A stretch of DNA of 64,000 nucleotides from an uncultured Prevotella sp. (GTDB lineage: Bacteria; Bacteroidota; Bacteroidia; Bacteroidales; Bacteroidaceae). Where the stretch lies: NCBI GenBank assembly GCA_905202125.1, contig CAJKQX010000004.1, positions 3,322 to 67,321 of the forward strand, in the 5' to 3' direction. Made by a program: the position numbers and the translations under genes. Positions 32,316-41,316 of the stretch are shown piece by piece. Each line of letters opens with the position of its first letter. Positions within the stretch are counted from its first letter, which is position 1. Below the pieces are notes generated by a model. That model worked only from the letters and a program-made list of their open reading frames with translations. It searched no databases and was not told where the DNA came from.

Positions 32316-33599
32316 ATGAGAAATAAAATTAAAAGAATAGGCTTATTATTAATATTCTTCTTAACATTGTTCTGCAACAACACAGTATTCGGTCAAAACG
32401 ATGTAGAAATATATCGCATCGTAAAAGATGCTAATGAATTGGCTGAAAATGATATACTGATAATTGTGAATCGAGAGCATCAGATGATAATGGGTAGCCA
32501 AAAGACGAACAATCGCGATGCTGTGGAAATGGAAATGTCAGGCGATATTATATACAGAAACAGTAATGTTGGCGAATCGTTCGTGTTGAAGGGAGAGAAA
32601 GATAACTGGGGATTTCTCACAAAAGATAATAAGTATCTTTGTTCATCAACCAAAAATGGAGAAAATGAACTCTTAACAAAGGACAAACTTGATGACTTCG
32701 GAAAAGCAAAAATTACGATTGATATATCTTGTAATGCTGTAATAAAATTTCAAGGATCAAATGTCAAAAATTATAGAGGCAATATGAGATATAATAATAA
32801 TTCCGAATTATTCAATTGTTACGGAGAAACAAATGATCAAAAACCGGTTCAAATATTCAAAAAGGTATCAAACCAAAGCATTATAACAATAAGCGGAAAT
32901 GAAGAAAACGATAATAATACCAATGCCATAAAAGATGCTTACGCAACAGGAACCCCAAAGAACATAGAGATAAAGCGTTCGTTTATCGGAGACGGCGGAT
33001 GGTACACACTATGTCTGCCGTTCGCCCTTAACGAAGATGATATCAAGACAACGTTCAAAGGCACCAAGTTTTATGAATTTTCATCAGTTGAAAGAAACGA
33101 TAATGGTGCGATGCTATTGAATTTCAAAGAAGTGAAAGAGACGACATCGGGCACACCTTATTTAATACAACCGCTTAAGGATACAGAAATAACAAATCCG
33201 TGGTTTGAAAACAAGGTGATAAATGTAAACCAACCGACATCAATTGTGCATTCACTCAGTGACGGCAGCAACGCTTGTAAATTTGTAGGAGTGTTCGACC
33301 CGACACCCATTGAAGGACGCAACATACGTTTTGTTGGTGCTAACGGCTCCAGTCTGGTAACACCAAACGGAGACAACTCCAAACTGAAAGCATTAAGAGC
33401 ATACATCATTTTGCCTGATGATGTGAAAGTAGCTAAGATAAACTCATCCGGAAACACATCGGCCATTCATTCTGTCGATGCGAATAAGAAATCTGGGTCG
33501 ACAAGAATTTACAATCTAAATGGCGAATACATTGGTGACTCTGAGGCAAATCTGCCATCCGGAATATATATTGTGAATCATAAGAAAGTAGTGAAATAA
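32316..33599 (+). CDS. Exported protein with conserved C-terminal tail domain
   Basis: 427 residues. Signal peptide about 1-26 (ends FGQN). Two beta-rich regions lie around 30-190 and 210-370. The last 35 residues (STRIYNLNGEYIG, then LPSGIYIVNHKKVVK) are the tail typical of many exported Prevotella and Bacteroides proteins, similar in style to type IX secretion C-terminal domains; whether it is a sorting signal is not shown. No catalytic motif is visible. Codon use is more AT-rich than the housekeeping genes around it. Confidence 0.7.
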   Translation: MRNKIKRIGLLLIFFLTLFCNNTVFGQNDVEIYRIVKDANELAENDILIIVNREHQMIMGSQKTNNRDAVEMEMSGDIIYRNSNVGESFVLKGEKDNWGFLTKDNKYLCSSTKNGENELLTKDKLDDFGKAKITIDISCNAVIKFQGSNVKNYRGNMRYNNNSELFNCYGETNDQKPVQIFKKVSNQSIITISGNEENDNNTNAIKDAYATGTPKNIEIKRSFIGDGGWYTLCLPFALNEDDIKTTFKGTKFYEFSSVERNDNGAMLLNFKEVKETTSGTPYLIQPLKDTEITNPWFENKVINVNQPTSIVHSLSDGSNACKFVGVFDPTPIEGRNIRFVGANGSSLVTPNGDNSKLKALRAYIILPDDVKVAKINSSGNTSAIHSVDANKKSGSTRIYNLNGEYIGDSEANLPSGIYIVNHKKVVK

Positions 33600-33644
33600 G
33601 CTACTTATTCATCAAGCATATTACAAATGGGAAAAATACCAACC

Positions 33645-33833
33645 ATGAGAAAAACATATAAGAAGCCTCAAATAACCATCATAAAGATGGATTCCGTACA
33701 ATTATTGTCAGGTTCGGATACTGGAATAAAAATCGAAGGCGGAGGTAATATTACGGACAATGGCGAAACCGGATCAGCCGGCGGAGCCCGCGCAAGAGAA
33801 TTCAGAGGGCTTTGGGACGAAGACTCCGAATAA
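33645..33833 (+). CDS. Small peptide, KPxxxxxxLLSGS type
   Basis: 62 residues from the ATG at 33645; the ATG at 33627 would give 68. The peptide begins MRKTYKKPQITIIKMD, has VQLLSGSD near residue 20, a Gly-rich centre and an acidic C-terminus (LWDEDSE). I associate this pattern with a common family of small unannotated Prevotella genes that follow exported proteins. It has no signal peptide. It may be a peptide precursor with a leader, but no modification or export gene is adjacent. The stop codon lies in the target duplication of the inverted-repeat element. Confidence 0.6.
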   Translation: MRKTYKKPQITIIKMDSVQLLSGSDTGIKIEGGGNITDNGETGSAGGARAREFRGLWDEDSE

Positions 33834-33834
33834 A

Positions 33835-34028
33835 CCCAAATCGATCATTAGACCGACAATGGGCATGAATGTCAGTTATCGTATTGTCTGTTCACGTGTT
33901 TTGGGCTTCTATTTGTCGTCTTGCTTCCCGTATTGTCTCGCCATAGCCCGCTATGCCTTCGACAATACGGTCGCAATACAACAAATATAATCTCCAAAAC
34001 AGCCATGAACTCTAATGACCGATTTGGG
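33835..34028. mobile_element. Miniature inverted-repeat element, copy A
   Basis: 194 bases bounded by 17-base terminal inverted repeats (33835-33851 CCCAAATCGATCATTAG; 34012-34028 the complement with one difference). Flanked by a 5-base duplication ATAAA (33830-33834 and 34029-34033). An internal hairpin joins CCGTATTGTC (33928-33937) with GACAATACGG (33961-33970), with CATAGC/GCTATG inside. No transposase is encoded. The second copy is at 46950-47143 in the opposite orientation, about 96 per cent identical by my hand count of eight differences. Confidence 0.88.
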
Positions 34029-34060
34029 ATAAAAAAATATATATAAATTCGTTTGAAAAT

Positions 34061-34098
34061 GAAAAAGGATTCGCTTGAGACCACCAAACGAATCCTTC
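34061..34098 (-). terminator. Rho-independent terminator of the his-lys-fbp run
   Basis: AAGGATTCG (34065-34073) pairs with CGAATCCTT (34089-34097), plus TTG/CAA inside; read on the minus strand the stem is followed by a T-run. It sits 10 bases after the fbp stop. Confidence 0.8.
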
Positions 34099-34107
34099 TG
34101 TAAATTA

Positions 34108-36114
34108 TCACTTATTGCGGATATTCTCTTTAATTATTCCATGCCTATAAGCGTAAAGCAAAAGTTCAAGGTCTTTAATCTGATTTTTCAATTCGGTACC
34201 TTTGTCTGTATCAGCAACGAGCATGCGATGTGATGACATCTCGACAATCTGCGTTGTACTTCTGATATCAGTACATTGCTGTATGGCTTGGGCTGTACTG
34301 ATGAAAGGCTCATGCTGCACCAGTTGGAAACCACGACTATGATAAATGAGTGTGTAACCGGCAATGCCGGTTTCCTTATGATAAGCCTGAGCAAAGCCCC
34401 CATCGATAACCATGAGTTTGCCATTGGCCTTGATTGGTGTCTCTCCATTGCGCACATGCACAGGGACATGACCGTTTATGATATGGCGGTTGTCACCGGA
34501 CACCCCGAACGAATCAAGGATATAATCGATAACCTCCTCATTGTCGCGCAGTTTGAAATAGTTACCCTTTTCTTCATAATGAGTTTCTTTGTCCTTTATG
34601 AAATAGCGTTCGAACGTCGCCATCTTTGACTTATCAAACAGAGGGCTGTCCGGACCACACCAAAGATAGAGGAAATAATCCGTGGCATAGTCTTTCTCTT
34701 CTTGAGAAGAGTCGGATTGAAAAGCTGTCCTTATCATCAGTCCGATGTTTTGTAACAAATCGCGTCCGGCATATATGGCACCGGGTGCAATCTCAACCAT
34801 CTTAAGAGTGCCATCATCGTTGAGTGGAACAGAAGCATGGTACAAAAGATTGTTGTTGTAAACCGAATACATACATCCATGCTGAAGCATAAGACGGATA
34901 TGTTTGTGCAGTTTCTCACTCACCAGGAATGAATGCAATAATTTTTCCATAAGAGATTCTTCCTCCGGTGTCAGTCTGTTGGGATTGGCAGGGTCGATGG
35001 TTGGAAAGTTGTTGCTACATAGATTATACTCTTTGCCAGAGAGAGTGATGGTACCTTTGGTATAATCGATATAATCGAGCAAGGCCCTTTCAGACATTTT
35101 CCATTCAGGATGGCGCTTGTAGATAGCCGCCTCCTCTTTAAACTGGATTATCGTTATGGCCTTATGCATGAGTGCAGTAAGTCGTTTGGATTTCTCGTCC
35201 ACATCAGAGGTTTCACCGTAAAGAATGGACTGAAACTCCTCACACGGATCTTCCTTATATGCCTCCATAGCAAATGTGGCAAGCGGAAGAAGATTTATAC
35301 CATATCCGTCTTCGAGTGTAGCCAGATTGCCATAGCGCAGAGAAAATCGGATGACATTGCATATACATGCCGGATTGCCAGCAAGTGCACCCATCCACAA
35401 CACATCATGATTGCCCCATTGTATGTCCCATTTATGATAAGATGACAGTGAGTCCATGATGATATGTGCTCCGGGACCACGGTCATATATATCGCCAAGA
35501 ATATGAAGCTGGTCGATGGCGAGGCGCTGTATGACATTTGATATCGCTATAATAAAATCGTCGGCACGCCCTGTTGCAATGATAGTGTCGATGATCACAT
35601 TGACATAAGCCGTTTTATTTGCGTCTTCGGTGCGTTCGTGGAGTAATTCCTGAATGATGTAACTGAAATCGGAAGGCAACGATTTGCGCACCTTCGAACG
35701 TGTGTACTTGCTCGACACCAGCCGACAGATGGAAACGAGCTGATGTATGGTGATATGATACCAATCATCTATGTCTTTCTCGCTCGACTTGATCAGTTCA
35801 AGTTTCTGATCGGGATAATATATCAGAGTACAAAGTTCACGTTTATCGCTCTCGCGCATAGTGTTGCCGAAGAGTTCATTCACCTTTCTCTGGATATTAC
35901 CCGAAGCGTTTTTCAGAACATGCAGGAAAGCTTCGTGCTCTCCGTGAATATCTGCAAGAAAATGCTCGGTACCCTTTGCCAGATTCAGTATTGCCTGCAA
36001 ATTTATGATTTCTGTACTTGCTTCTGAAATATTTGGAAAAGACTGCGACAAAAGTTGTAAATATTTCATGTCATAAGAATGTACATGCTGTCCGGCTGTC
36101 ATAATTGAATTCAT
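34108..36114 (-). CDS. fbp: Fructose-1,6-bisphosphatase, class III
   Basis: 668 residues, typical of the class III enzymes of Firmicutes and Bacteroidetes. It dephosphorylates fructose-1,6-bisphosphate in gluconeogenesis. The metallophosphatase motifs are all visible: DIHGEHEAF near residue 60, GDIYDRGPGAH near 200 and WGNHDVLWMG near 235. It is the last gene of the minus-strand run; its ATG overlaps the TGA stop of the preceding gene (ATGA), so translation is probably coupled. An alternative start four codons later (MTAGQ) cannot be excluded. Confidence 0.93.
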   Translation of the reverse strand: MNSIMTAGQHVHSYDMKYLQLLSQSFPNISEASTEIINLQAILNLAKGTEHFLADIHGEHEAFLHVLKNASGNIQRKVNELFGNTMRESDKRELCTLIYYPDQKLELIKSSEKDIDDWYHITIHQLVSICRLVSSKYTRSKVRKSLPSDFSYIIQELLHERTEDANKTAYVNVIIDTIIATGRADDFIIAISNVIQRLAIDQLHILGDIYDRGPGAHIIMDSLSSYHKWDIQWGNHDVLWMGALAGNPACICNVIRFSLRYGNLATLEDGYGINLLPLATFAMEAYKEDPCEEFQSILYGETSDVDEKSKRLTALMHKAITIIQFKEEAAIYKRHPEWKMSERALLDYIDYTKGTITLSGKEYNLCSNNFPTIDPANPNRLTPEEESLMEKLLHSFLVSEKLHKHIRLMLQHGCMYSVYNNNLLYHASVPLNDDGTLKMVEIAPGAIYAGRDLLQNIGLMIRTAFQSDSSQEEKDYATDYFLYLWCGPDSPLFDKSKMATFERYFIKDKETHYEEKGNYFKLRDNEEVIDYILDSFGVSGDNRHIINGHVPVHVRNGETPIKANGKLMVIDGGFAQAYHKETGIAGYTLIYHSRGFQLVQHEPFISTAQAIQQCTDIRSTTQIVEMSSHRMLVADTDKGTELKNQIKDLELLLYAYRHGIIKENIRNK

Positions 36115-36914
36115 TTATAATTAGTAATACAATTGATAATTCCCTCGGCGGTTTTGTCGTCAGTTTCTGCAATCGGCATAAATCCTTCGGTAAGACTTGA
36201 TTTTTGGTTGAGAACAGAGAGTAGAGACGATGTGTATTCGTAAATGCCAAGAGATTTGAGAAATCCACCCATTTTGTCTTCATCATATCGGCTGTCAATC
36301 ATTGTCTGCGATAGTTCATTAATTTTGATTTGTGGTATGGAGCCTCGATTATGTAAATATTTTATATATAATATTTGTCTGCAAATATTGGAAATACTCT
36401 CATCAGCATGAGAAACGTCATCCACTTTCTTTCGGATTTTATCACATATCTGTTTGTCGTAAGATTTGATCATGTCTTCGTACAACCGCGCCATTTTAGA
36501 AATCATTTCATCAACGGTAATGATATTCGAAATTACGGCATTATGAATAATGTGAGTCCTTATTCCTTTTATTTTATTTGACAAAAGTAATTCCTCATAC
36601 TTGCCACAAACATGTGTTACAACGACATTACCCGTAATTTGTTTCATCAAAGATACCTGGAGCGGGGTGAGCGAGACCAATGATTGCAGACCATTTACGG
36701 ATGTCAATACCATCGGAATGTGTCGCCTGTGTAGGCTTTTTACCATCGAAAGAGTGTTAACATCCCAATTTCCAAACAGATGTATAATGTCCGGATTCAA
36801 ATCGGTTAGCTCAATATCTTCCATACGTCCAATATTGTCTTTCAACACCGACATTATTTTACCATTGTAACATCTGGAATTAAATTTCCCGGTATCAACA
36901 ATCTGCAACCTCAT
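36111..36914 (-). CDS. Unknown protein with glycosyltransferase-like N-terminus
   Basis: 267 residues, no signal peptide or membrane segment. The stretch PDIIHLFGNW, followed by HIPMVLTSVNGL and the later HIIHNAV, resembles the N-terminal Rossmann part of GT-B glycosyltransferases, but the UDP-sugar-binding C-terminal half (E-x7-E) is absent. The rest is helical. It lies 2 bases after a GT2-type gene and is translationally coupled to fbp. A partner or shortened relative of a glycosyltransferase is the best guess; the function is not known. Confidence 0.55.
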   Translation of the reverse strand: MRLQIVDTGKFNSRCYNGKIMSVLKDNIGRMEDIELTDLNPDIIHLFGNWDVNTLSMVKSLHRRHIPMVLTSVNGLQSLVSLTPLQVSLMKQITGNVVVTHVCGKYEELLLSNKIKGIRTHIIHNAVISNIITVDEMISKMARLYEDMIKSYDKQICDKIRKKVDDVSHADESISNICRQILYIKYLHNRGSIPQIKINELSQTMIDSRYDEDKMGGFLKSLGIYEYTSSLLSVLNQKSSLTEGFMPIAETDDKTAEGIINCITNYK

Positions 36915-36916
36915 AA

Positions 36917-38065
36917 TTACAATTTATGTGTGATAAAATCATTTTTATCAGACTTAAGATATTTCAGTTTCAAAATCATATCGTATAAAGACAACACAAG
37001 TTCGAAAGGAATTATCTTATATTTCTGCATTGGTTCACCAAAACACGCAAACACTTTCGCTGCCATTATTATCCGGAAAACAATTGTCATAACTAATATG
37101 AAAATGGAAACCGATAACAATAACATATTCATTGCCAATGACGAATAAATTATTGCAGCACAGTTAATTGCATAATTCAAATACATCATTGACAAGTCCA
37201 AATGATATGAAAACCTCATAGACAACCGTCCTGCAAGACGCTTGCGAAAATGTAAATATTGAAAATTTTTATTATACCAATTCTTTTTTATAAATTTCTC
37301 CCTAACGCAAGCATCCTGAGACAATTCCGGAACAGTATTTCCTTTTCTGGCATATTTATTTACAATAAAATCGCATACGCCGTATCTATATTGCAGATTT
37401 CCACGATAGCCGTCATCACCGATAAATACGCTTTTTCTGAAAAGAATATTATAACCATTTGCACTGTAAGCACTCTTGTGTTGAGCTCGATACATGAGAT
37501 ACAAGGCAGACCTCAATTGTTGGAATCTGAAATATGCAGGAGCATCGGTACTATAATTGCAATATCCTGTAACAATCGATACTTTTTCATCATGACAATT
37601 CCTTGCAAGTGTTGCCAGCCACTTGTTTGATTGCGGCACACATCCTGATTGCAAAAGAGCGATCCATTCATTATGAGCAGCCTTGACAGCAAGAGAAACA
37701 GCCAATTTCTCCTTACTCATGAACAGCGACTTTTTAGGTACGAATGTTGTATATATTTTACGTCCCTGAGCACAAGTGTTGATTACATTTTCAGCAACGA
37801 GATCTCCATGCTCAATTACAACGATGATTTCAAAATCTTGTTGATAATCCTGAGCCACAACAGCAGAAAGTGTTTGATGAAGACCTTCCTGATTATCTTC
37901 CGCCAATATCAATACCGATATCCGCGGCAGTGAAATATTATTACTGTCGATATCATTGTTTTGCACCGTTTTTGGTTTTCTAAAAAAAGGATTTGTCAAT
38001 AATGATATTACTGACAAGAAAAACAATGCTAAACAAATTATTATCGTTATTTCATCAACATACAT
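36917..38065 (-). CDS. Membrane glycosyltransferase, family 2 type
   Basis: 382 residues. An N-terminal membrane segment (about 6-26), a GT2-like catalytic domain (about 48-270) starting with PRISVLILAEDNQEGLHQTL, and two C-terminal membrane segments (about 300-345). The DxD acceptor motif is not clean: the equivalent place reads LLQSGCVP, so donor binding may differ or activity may be lost. QDACVREKF could be the acceptor-site region. It overlaps lysA by 19 bases. The substrate is unknown. Confidence 0.68.
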   Translation of the reverse strand: MYVDEITIIICLALFFLSVISLLTNPFFRKPKTVQNNDIDSNNISLPRISVLILAEDNQEGLHQTLSAVVAQDYQQDFEIIVVIEHGDLVAENVINTCAQGRKIYTTFVPKKSLFMSKEKLAVSLAVKAAHNEWIALLQSGCVPQSNKWLATLARNCHDEKVSIVTGYCNYSTDAPAYFRFQQLRSALYLMYRAQHKSAYSANGYNILFRKSVFIGDDGYRGNLQYRYGVCDFIVNKYARKGNTVPELSQDACVREKFIKKNWYNKNFQYLHFRKRLAGRLSMRFSYHLDLSMMYLNYAINCAAIIYSSLAMNMLLLSVSIFILVMTIVFRIIMAAKVFACFGEPMQKYKIIPFELVLSLYDMILKLKYLKSDKNDFITHKL

Positions 38066-39222
38066 AAATCTTCAGTTGTGTATCCTTTGGGCAATTCTCT
38101 GCAATTATACTGACTTGCCATTACCTCACCATAAGCACCTGCGGAACGAATGGCGATAATGTCTCCACGATGGCATTCATTCAACAGGATGTCTTTGGCA
38201 AAGACATCACTCGACTCGCATATCGGTCCCACCACATCATAAGATTCGGACGGTTGATTGCTACTCATGTTTTCAATCTTGTGATAAGCGTGATAGAGAG
38301 CCGGACGTATGAGATCGGTCATACCAGCATCCACAATTGCAAATTTCTTGTGTACACCCTCTTTCACATATAAAAGACGAGTAACCAATGTGCCACATTG
38401 TGCCACAATTGCACGACCAAGCTCAAAGTGCAGATGTTGACCTGGACGGAGTTTCAGATGTTTGTCGTATGTTTCAAAATATAGTTTAAAATCGGGTATG
38501 TCTTTCTCATCCGGATATTCATAATCGATACCCAGACCACCGCCAACATTGATATGTGGCAATATGACATTCTTTTGTTCCAGTTCGTTTTGGATATCAT
38601 TTATCCTATTGCACAAAGCGACAAAATCATTCATATCCAATATTTGTGAGCCTATATGGAAATGCAGTCCAATGAGAGAGATATTCTTCATATCACGCGA
38701 TTGCTCGATAACATCATTGAGAAGATGCATCGATATGCCGAACTTGTTTTCGGCAAGTCCGGTGGTGATGTTAGCGTGAGTATGAGCACCAATATCAGGA
38801 TTCACACGAAAGGCAACTTTGGCTATCTTATTGCGTTGACAGGCCAACTCATTGATGATGTTAAGTTCGGCCGTGCTTTCCACATTGAAACAGAAGATAT
38901 CATTTTCCAGACCGAGAATTATCTCCCGATCACTCTTCCCCACTCCGGCAAAGACAATCTGCGAGGGATGAAAACCACTATCCAAAGCAGCCTTTATCTC
39001 ACCGCCGCTTACACAATCGGCTCCAAATCCGTATTGACTTATTATTCTGAGAATAGAGGAATTGGAATTAGCCTTTATCGCATAATGAACATGGTAATTA
39101 TCATATTTTCCGACTTCAGACTTGATTGTGTCCAATGTCTTGTGCAACAACTTAGTGTCATAATAATAAAACGGAGTGTTTATATTATGCAACTTGTCAA
39201 ACGGAAACATATTTTTCATCAT
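38047..39222 (-). CDS. lysA: Diaminopimelate decarboxylase
   Basis: 391 residues. LysA makes lysine from meso-diaminopimelate with PLP, in the cytoplasm. The PLP lysine is in HYAIKANSN (about residue 48), the glycine loop in NVGGGLGIDYE near 230, and the C-terminal active-site Cys in GPICESSDVFA. It follows lysC by 10 bases and overlaps the glycosyltransferase gene by 19. The pair lysC-lysA encodes the first and last steps of lysine synthesis. Confidence 0.94.
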   Translation of the reverse strand: MMKNMFPFDKLHNINTPFYYYDTKLLHKTLDTIKSEVGKYDNYHVHYAIKANSNSSILRIISQYGFGADCVSGGEIKAALDSGFHPSQIVFAGVGKSDREIILGLENDIFCFNVESTAELNIINELACQRNKIAKVAFRVNPDIGAHTHANITTGLAENKFGISMHLLNDVIEQSRDMKNISLIGLHFHIGSQILDMNDFVALCNRINDIQNELEQKNVILPHINVGGGLGIDYEYPDEKDIPDFKLYFETYDKHLKLRPGQHLHFELGRAIVAQCGTLVTRLLYVKEGVHKKFAIVDAGMTDLIRPALYHAYHKIENMSSNQPSESYDVVGPICESSDVFAKDILLNECHRGDIIAIRSAGAYGEVMASQYNCRELPKGYTTEDLCMLMK

Positions 39223-39232
39223 TTATGACAAT

Positions 39233-40579
39233 TCACTTGTTAAACAATATATCACTCAAATTTTGTAGAGCTTTCTTCTTGTCAGACTCTTTTATCAAGA
39301 ACGAAATATTGTAATTTGAGCCTCCATAAGATATCATTCTCACAGGAATGTCTCTCATAGCATCAAGCACAATAGTCTCAAAACCGAGATTACTCCAATC
39401 TAGATCACCAACAACACAAACTATGCACATGTCGGTATCAACCGTTACGGTGCCATATTTTTTCAATTCATCTACTATATCATTGAGATGTGTGCAATTG
39501 TCAATGCTCATGGACACTCCGACCTCACTTGTCGTAATCATGTCGATAGGAGTTTGATAGCTCTCGAAGATTTCGAATATCTTGCGCAAAAAACCGGTCG
39601 CAAACAACATTCTGCTCGACTTGATCTTGATGGCTGTGATATTGCTCTTGGCCGCAACTGCTTTGATTTTGCCTTTGATAAGTACGTTGTCAATGATTGT
39701 TCCTTCAGCATCAGGATCCATCGTGTTTTTCAAACGTACAGGAATACCGGCATATTTAGCAGGCTGAACGCATGTAGGATGAAGAATTTTGGCACCGAAA
39801 TAAGCCAACTCGGCAGCTTCCTCAAAGTTGAGCTGATGAATGGCATCTGTTTTGTCTACAATGCGCGGATCGTTGTTATGCATTCCATCGATGTCTGTCC
39901 ATATCTGTATTTCATCAACAGTCAAGGCCGCACCTATGAGAGATGCTGTAAAATCACTACCGCCACGCTGCAAATTGTCTACCTCACCATAAGCATTTTT
40001 ACAAATAAAACCTTGTGTGATGTAGACATGATAACCTTCATTGTCCTTCATTATGGCTGACAGTTTATCTTTTATATAATGTAAGTCGGGTTCTGCATTC
40101 TTATCGGTGCGCATGAAATCAAAAGCAGACAAGAGTACTGCCTTAACTCCATTTTCCAACAAATAGTTGGTCATCATATTCGTACTGATGATCTCTCCTT
40201 GTGCAACGATATTCTTTTCCTCAAAGCTCGTGAACAAGTCTTTTGTGAATGAGCGCAGATAATTGAATTCGGCATGAAGGAAATCAAGTGTTTTGGATTT
40301 GTATTCTTCTGTGGAATACAATTCATTGACATGACTTATATATTTTTTTTCAAGATTATTGATTACCTCATTCGCGCCATCGGTATTCTTTTTATATAAA
40401 TAATTGGATATTTCAACCAAAGAATTCGTCGTTCCGGACATTGCAGAAAGAACAACAAATATCGGTTCTTCGGAACCGGCCACCATTGAGGCTACTGATT
40501 TCATACGTTCAGGGGAACCAACCGATGTTCCACCAAATTTCATTACTTTCATATTATTTGATTTTATATTTGACTTCAT
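39233..40579 (-). CDS. lysC: Aspartate kinase
   Basis: 448 residues from 40579; the ATG nine codons later (40552, MKVMKFGGTSVG) is the more usual start for the family and may be correct. It phosphorylates aspartate at the entry to lysine, threonine and methionine synthesis. KFGGTSVG and the GGSDFTASLIGAAL substrate loop are visible, and two ACT regulatory domains lie in the C-terminal 160 residues (SSRMLFATGFLRKIF and IVCVVGDLDW), so lysine or threonine feedback is likely. There is no fused homoserine dehydrogenase. Confidence 0.92.
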   Translation of the reverse strand: MKSNIKSNNMKVMKFGGTSVGSPERMKSVASMVAGSEEPIFVVLSAMSGTTNSLVEISNYLYKKNTDGANEVINNLEKKYISHVNELYSTEEYKSKTLDFLHAEFNYLRSFTKDLFTSFEEKNIVAQGEIISTNMMTNYLLENGVKAVLLSAFDFMRTDKNAEPDLHYIKDKLSAIMKDNEGYHVYITQGFICKNAYGEVDNLQRGGSDFTASLIGAALTVDEIQIWTDIDGMHNNDPRIVDKTDAIHQLNFEEAAELAYFGAKILHPTCVQPAKYAGIPVRLKNTMDPDAEGTIIDNVLIKGKIKAVAAKSNITAIKIKSSRMLFATGFLRKIFEIFESYQTPIDMITTSEVGVSMSIDNCTHLNDIVDELKKYGTVTVDTDMCIVCVVGDLDWSNLGFETIVLDAMRDIPVRMISYGGSNYNISFLIKESDKKKALQNLSDILFNK

Positions 40580-40613
40580 TTTGAAATTTTAATCCTTGTT
40601 TATCGCCGAAAAC

Positions 40614-41303
40614 TTATTTATTGTTTATTTCTTGTGTAAGTTTTGACAATCCACCATTCTCGCACTTATAAACTATGCCTTGATATTTCTTTAGCATGGA
40701 GATATTATGAGTAGACATGATGACAGCCGTTCCGGTCTGTGTCAGATTTTTTAAGAGAGAGACTATCTGGTCTGCCGTATCCGGGTCAAGATTGCCCGTA
40801 GGCTCATCAGCTATTACGATCTTAGGATTATTCAAGATAGCTCTGGCTATGGCTATGCGCTGTTGCTCACCTCCAGACAATTCGTGAGGACATTTATCCT
40901 TTTTGTCGGACATTCCTACTTCAGACAATACTTGATCAATTCGCTCATCAATATCTTTACTTGTCTTCCAACCTGTCGACCGCAATACGAATTGAAGATT
41001 CTTGTATACATTACGGTCATGTAAAAGTTGAAAATCCTGAAAGATGATACCCAGTTCCTTACGCAACGATGGTATTTCGCGTCGCTTGAGCGTCAGAAGA
41101 TTTCGTCCTAATATCTCGGCTTTCTCTGCTTCATCATCAAATAAATCCAACTCGCAATACAATGTTTTGAGCAATGAACTCTTGCCCGAGCCCACTTTAC
41201 CTATGATATAAATGAACTGGTCGTTGTCGACTTGGAAATTGACATCCTTGAGAATCAGTTCATCACCTTGATATATATTTACTTTCTTAAAATCGATTAG
41301 CAT
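40614..41303 (-). CDS. ftsE: FtsE-like ABC ATPase
   Basis: 229 residues, one ABC cassette: Walker A GKVGSGKSS (about 35-43), Q-loop FQDFQLLHD, signature LSGGEQQRIAIARA (about 143) and Walker B KIVIADEPTGNLD. Length and the signature fit FtsE, the cytoplasmic ATPase that with FtsX activates septal hydrolases. ftsX is not adjacent here, so the call rests on sequence only; other small lipoprotein-export ATPases (LolD type) are related. It lies between hisIE and lysC. Confidence 0.82.
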   Translation of the reverse strand: MLIDFKKVNIYQGDELILKDVNFQVDNDQFIYIIGKVGSGKSSLLKTLYCELDLFDDEAEKAEILGRNLLTLKRREIPSLRKELGIIFQDFQLLHDRNVYKNLQFVLRSTGWKTSKDIDERIDQVLSEVGMSDKKDKCPHELSGGEQQRIAIARAILNNPKIVIADEPTGNLDPDTADQIVSLLKNLTQTGTAVIMSTHNISMLKKYQGIVYKCENGGLSKLTQEINNK

Positions 41304-41316
41304 AAATCATTAGTTA

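Noticed and set aside
33760..33990. Open frames inside the inverted-repeat element (also 46897-47197)
   Set aside because: Both copies give similar translations only because the DNA is repeated; the frames run across the element ends and have no transposase motif.
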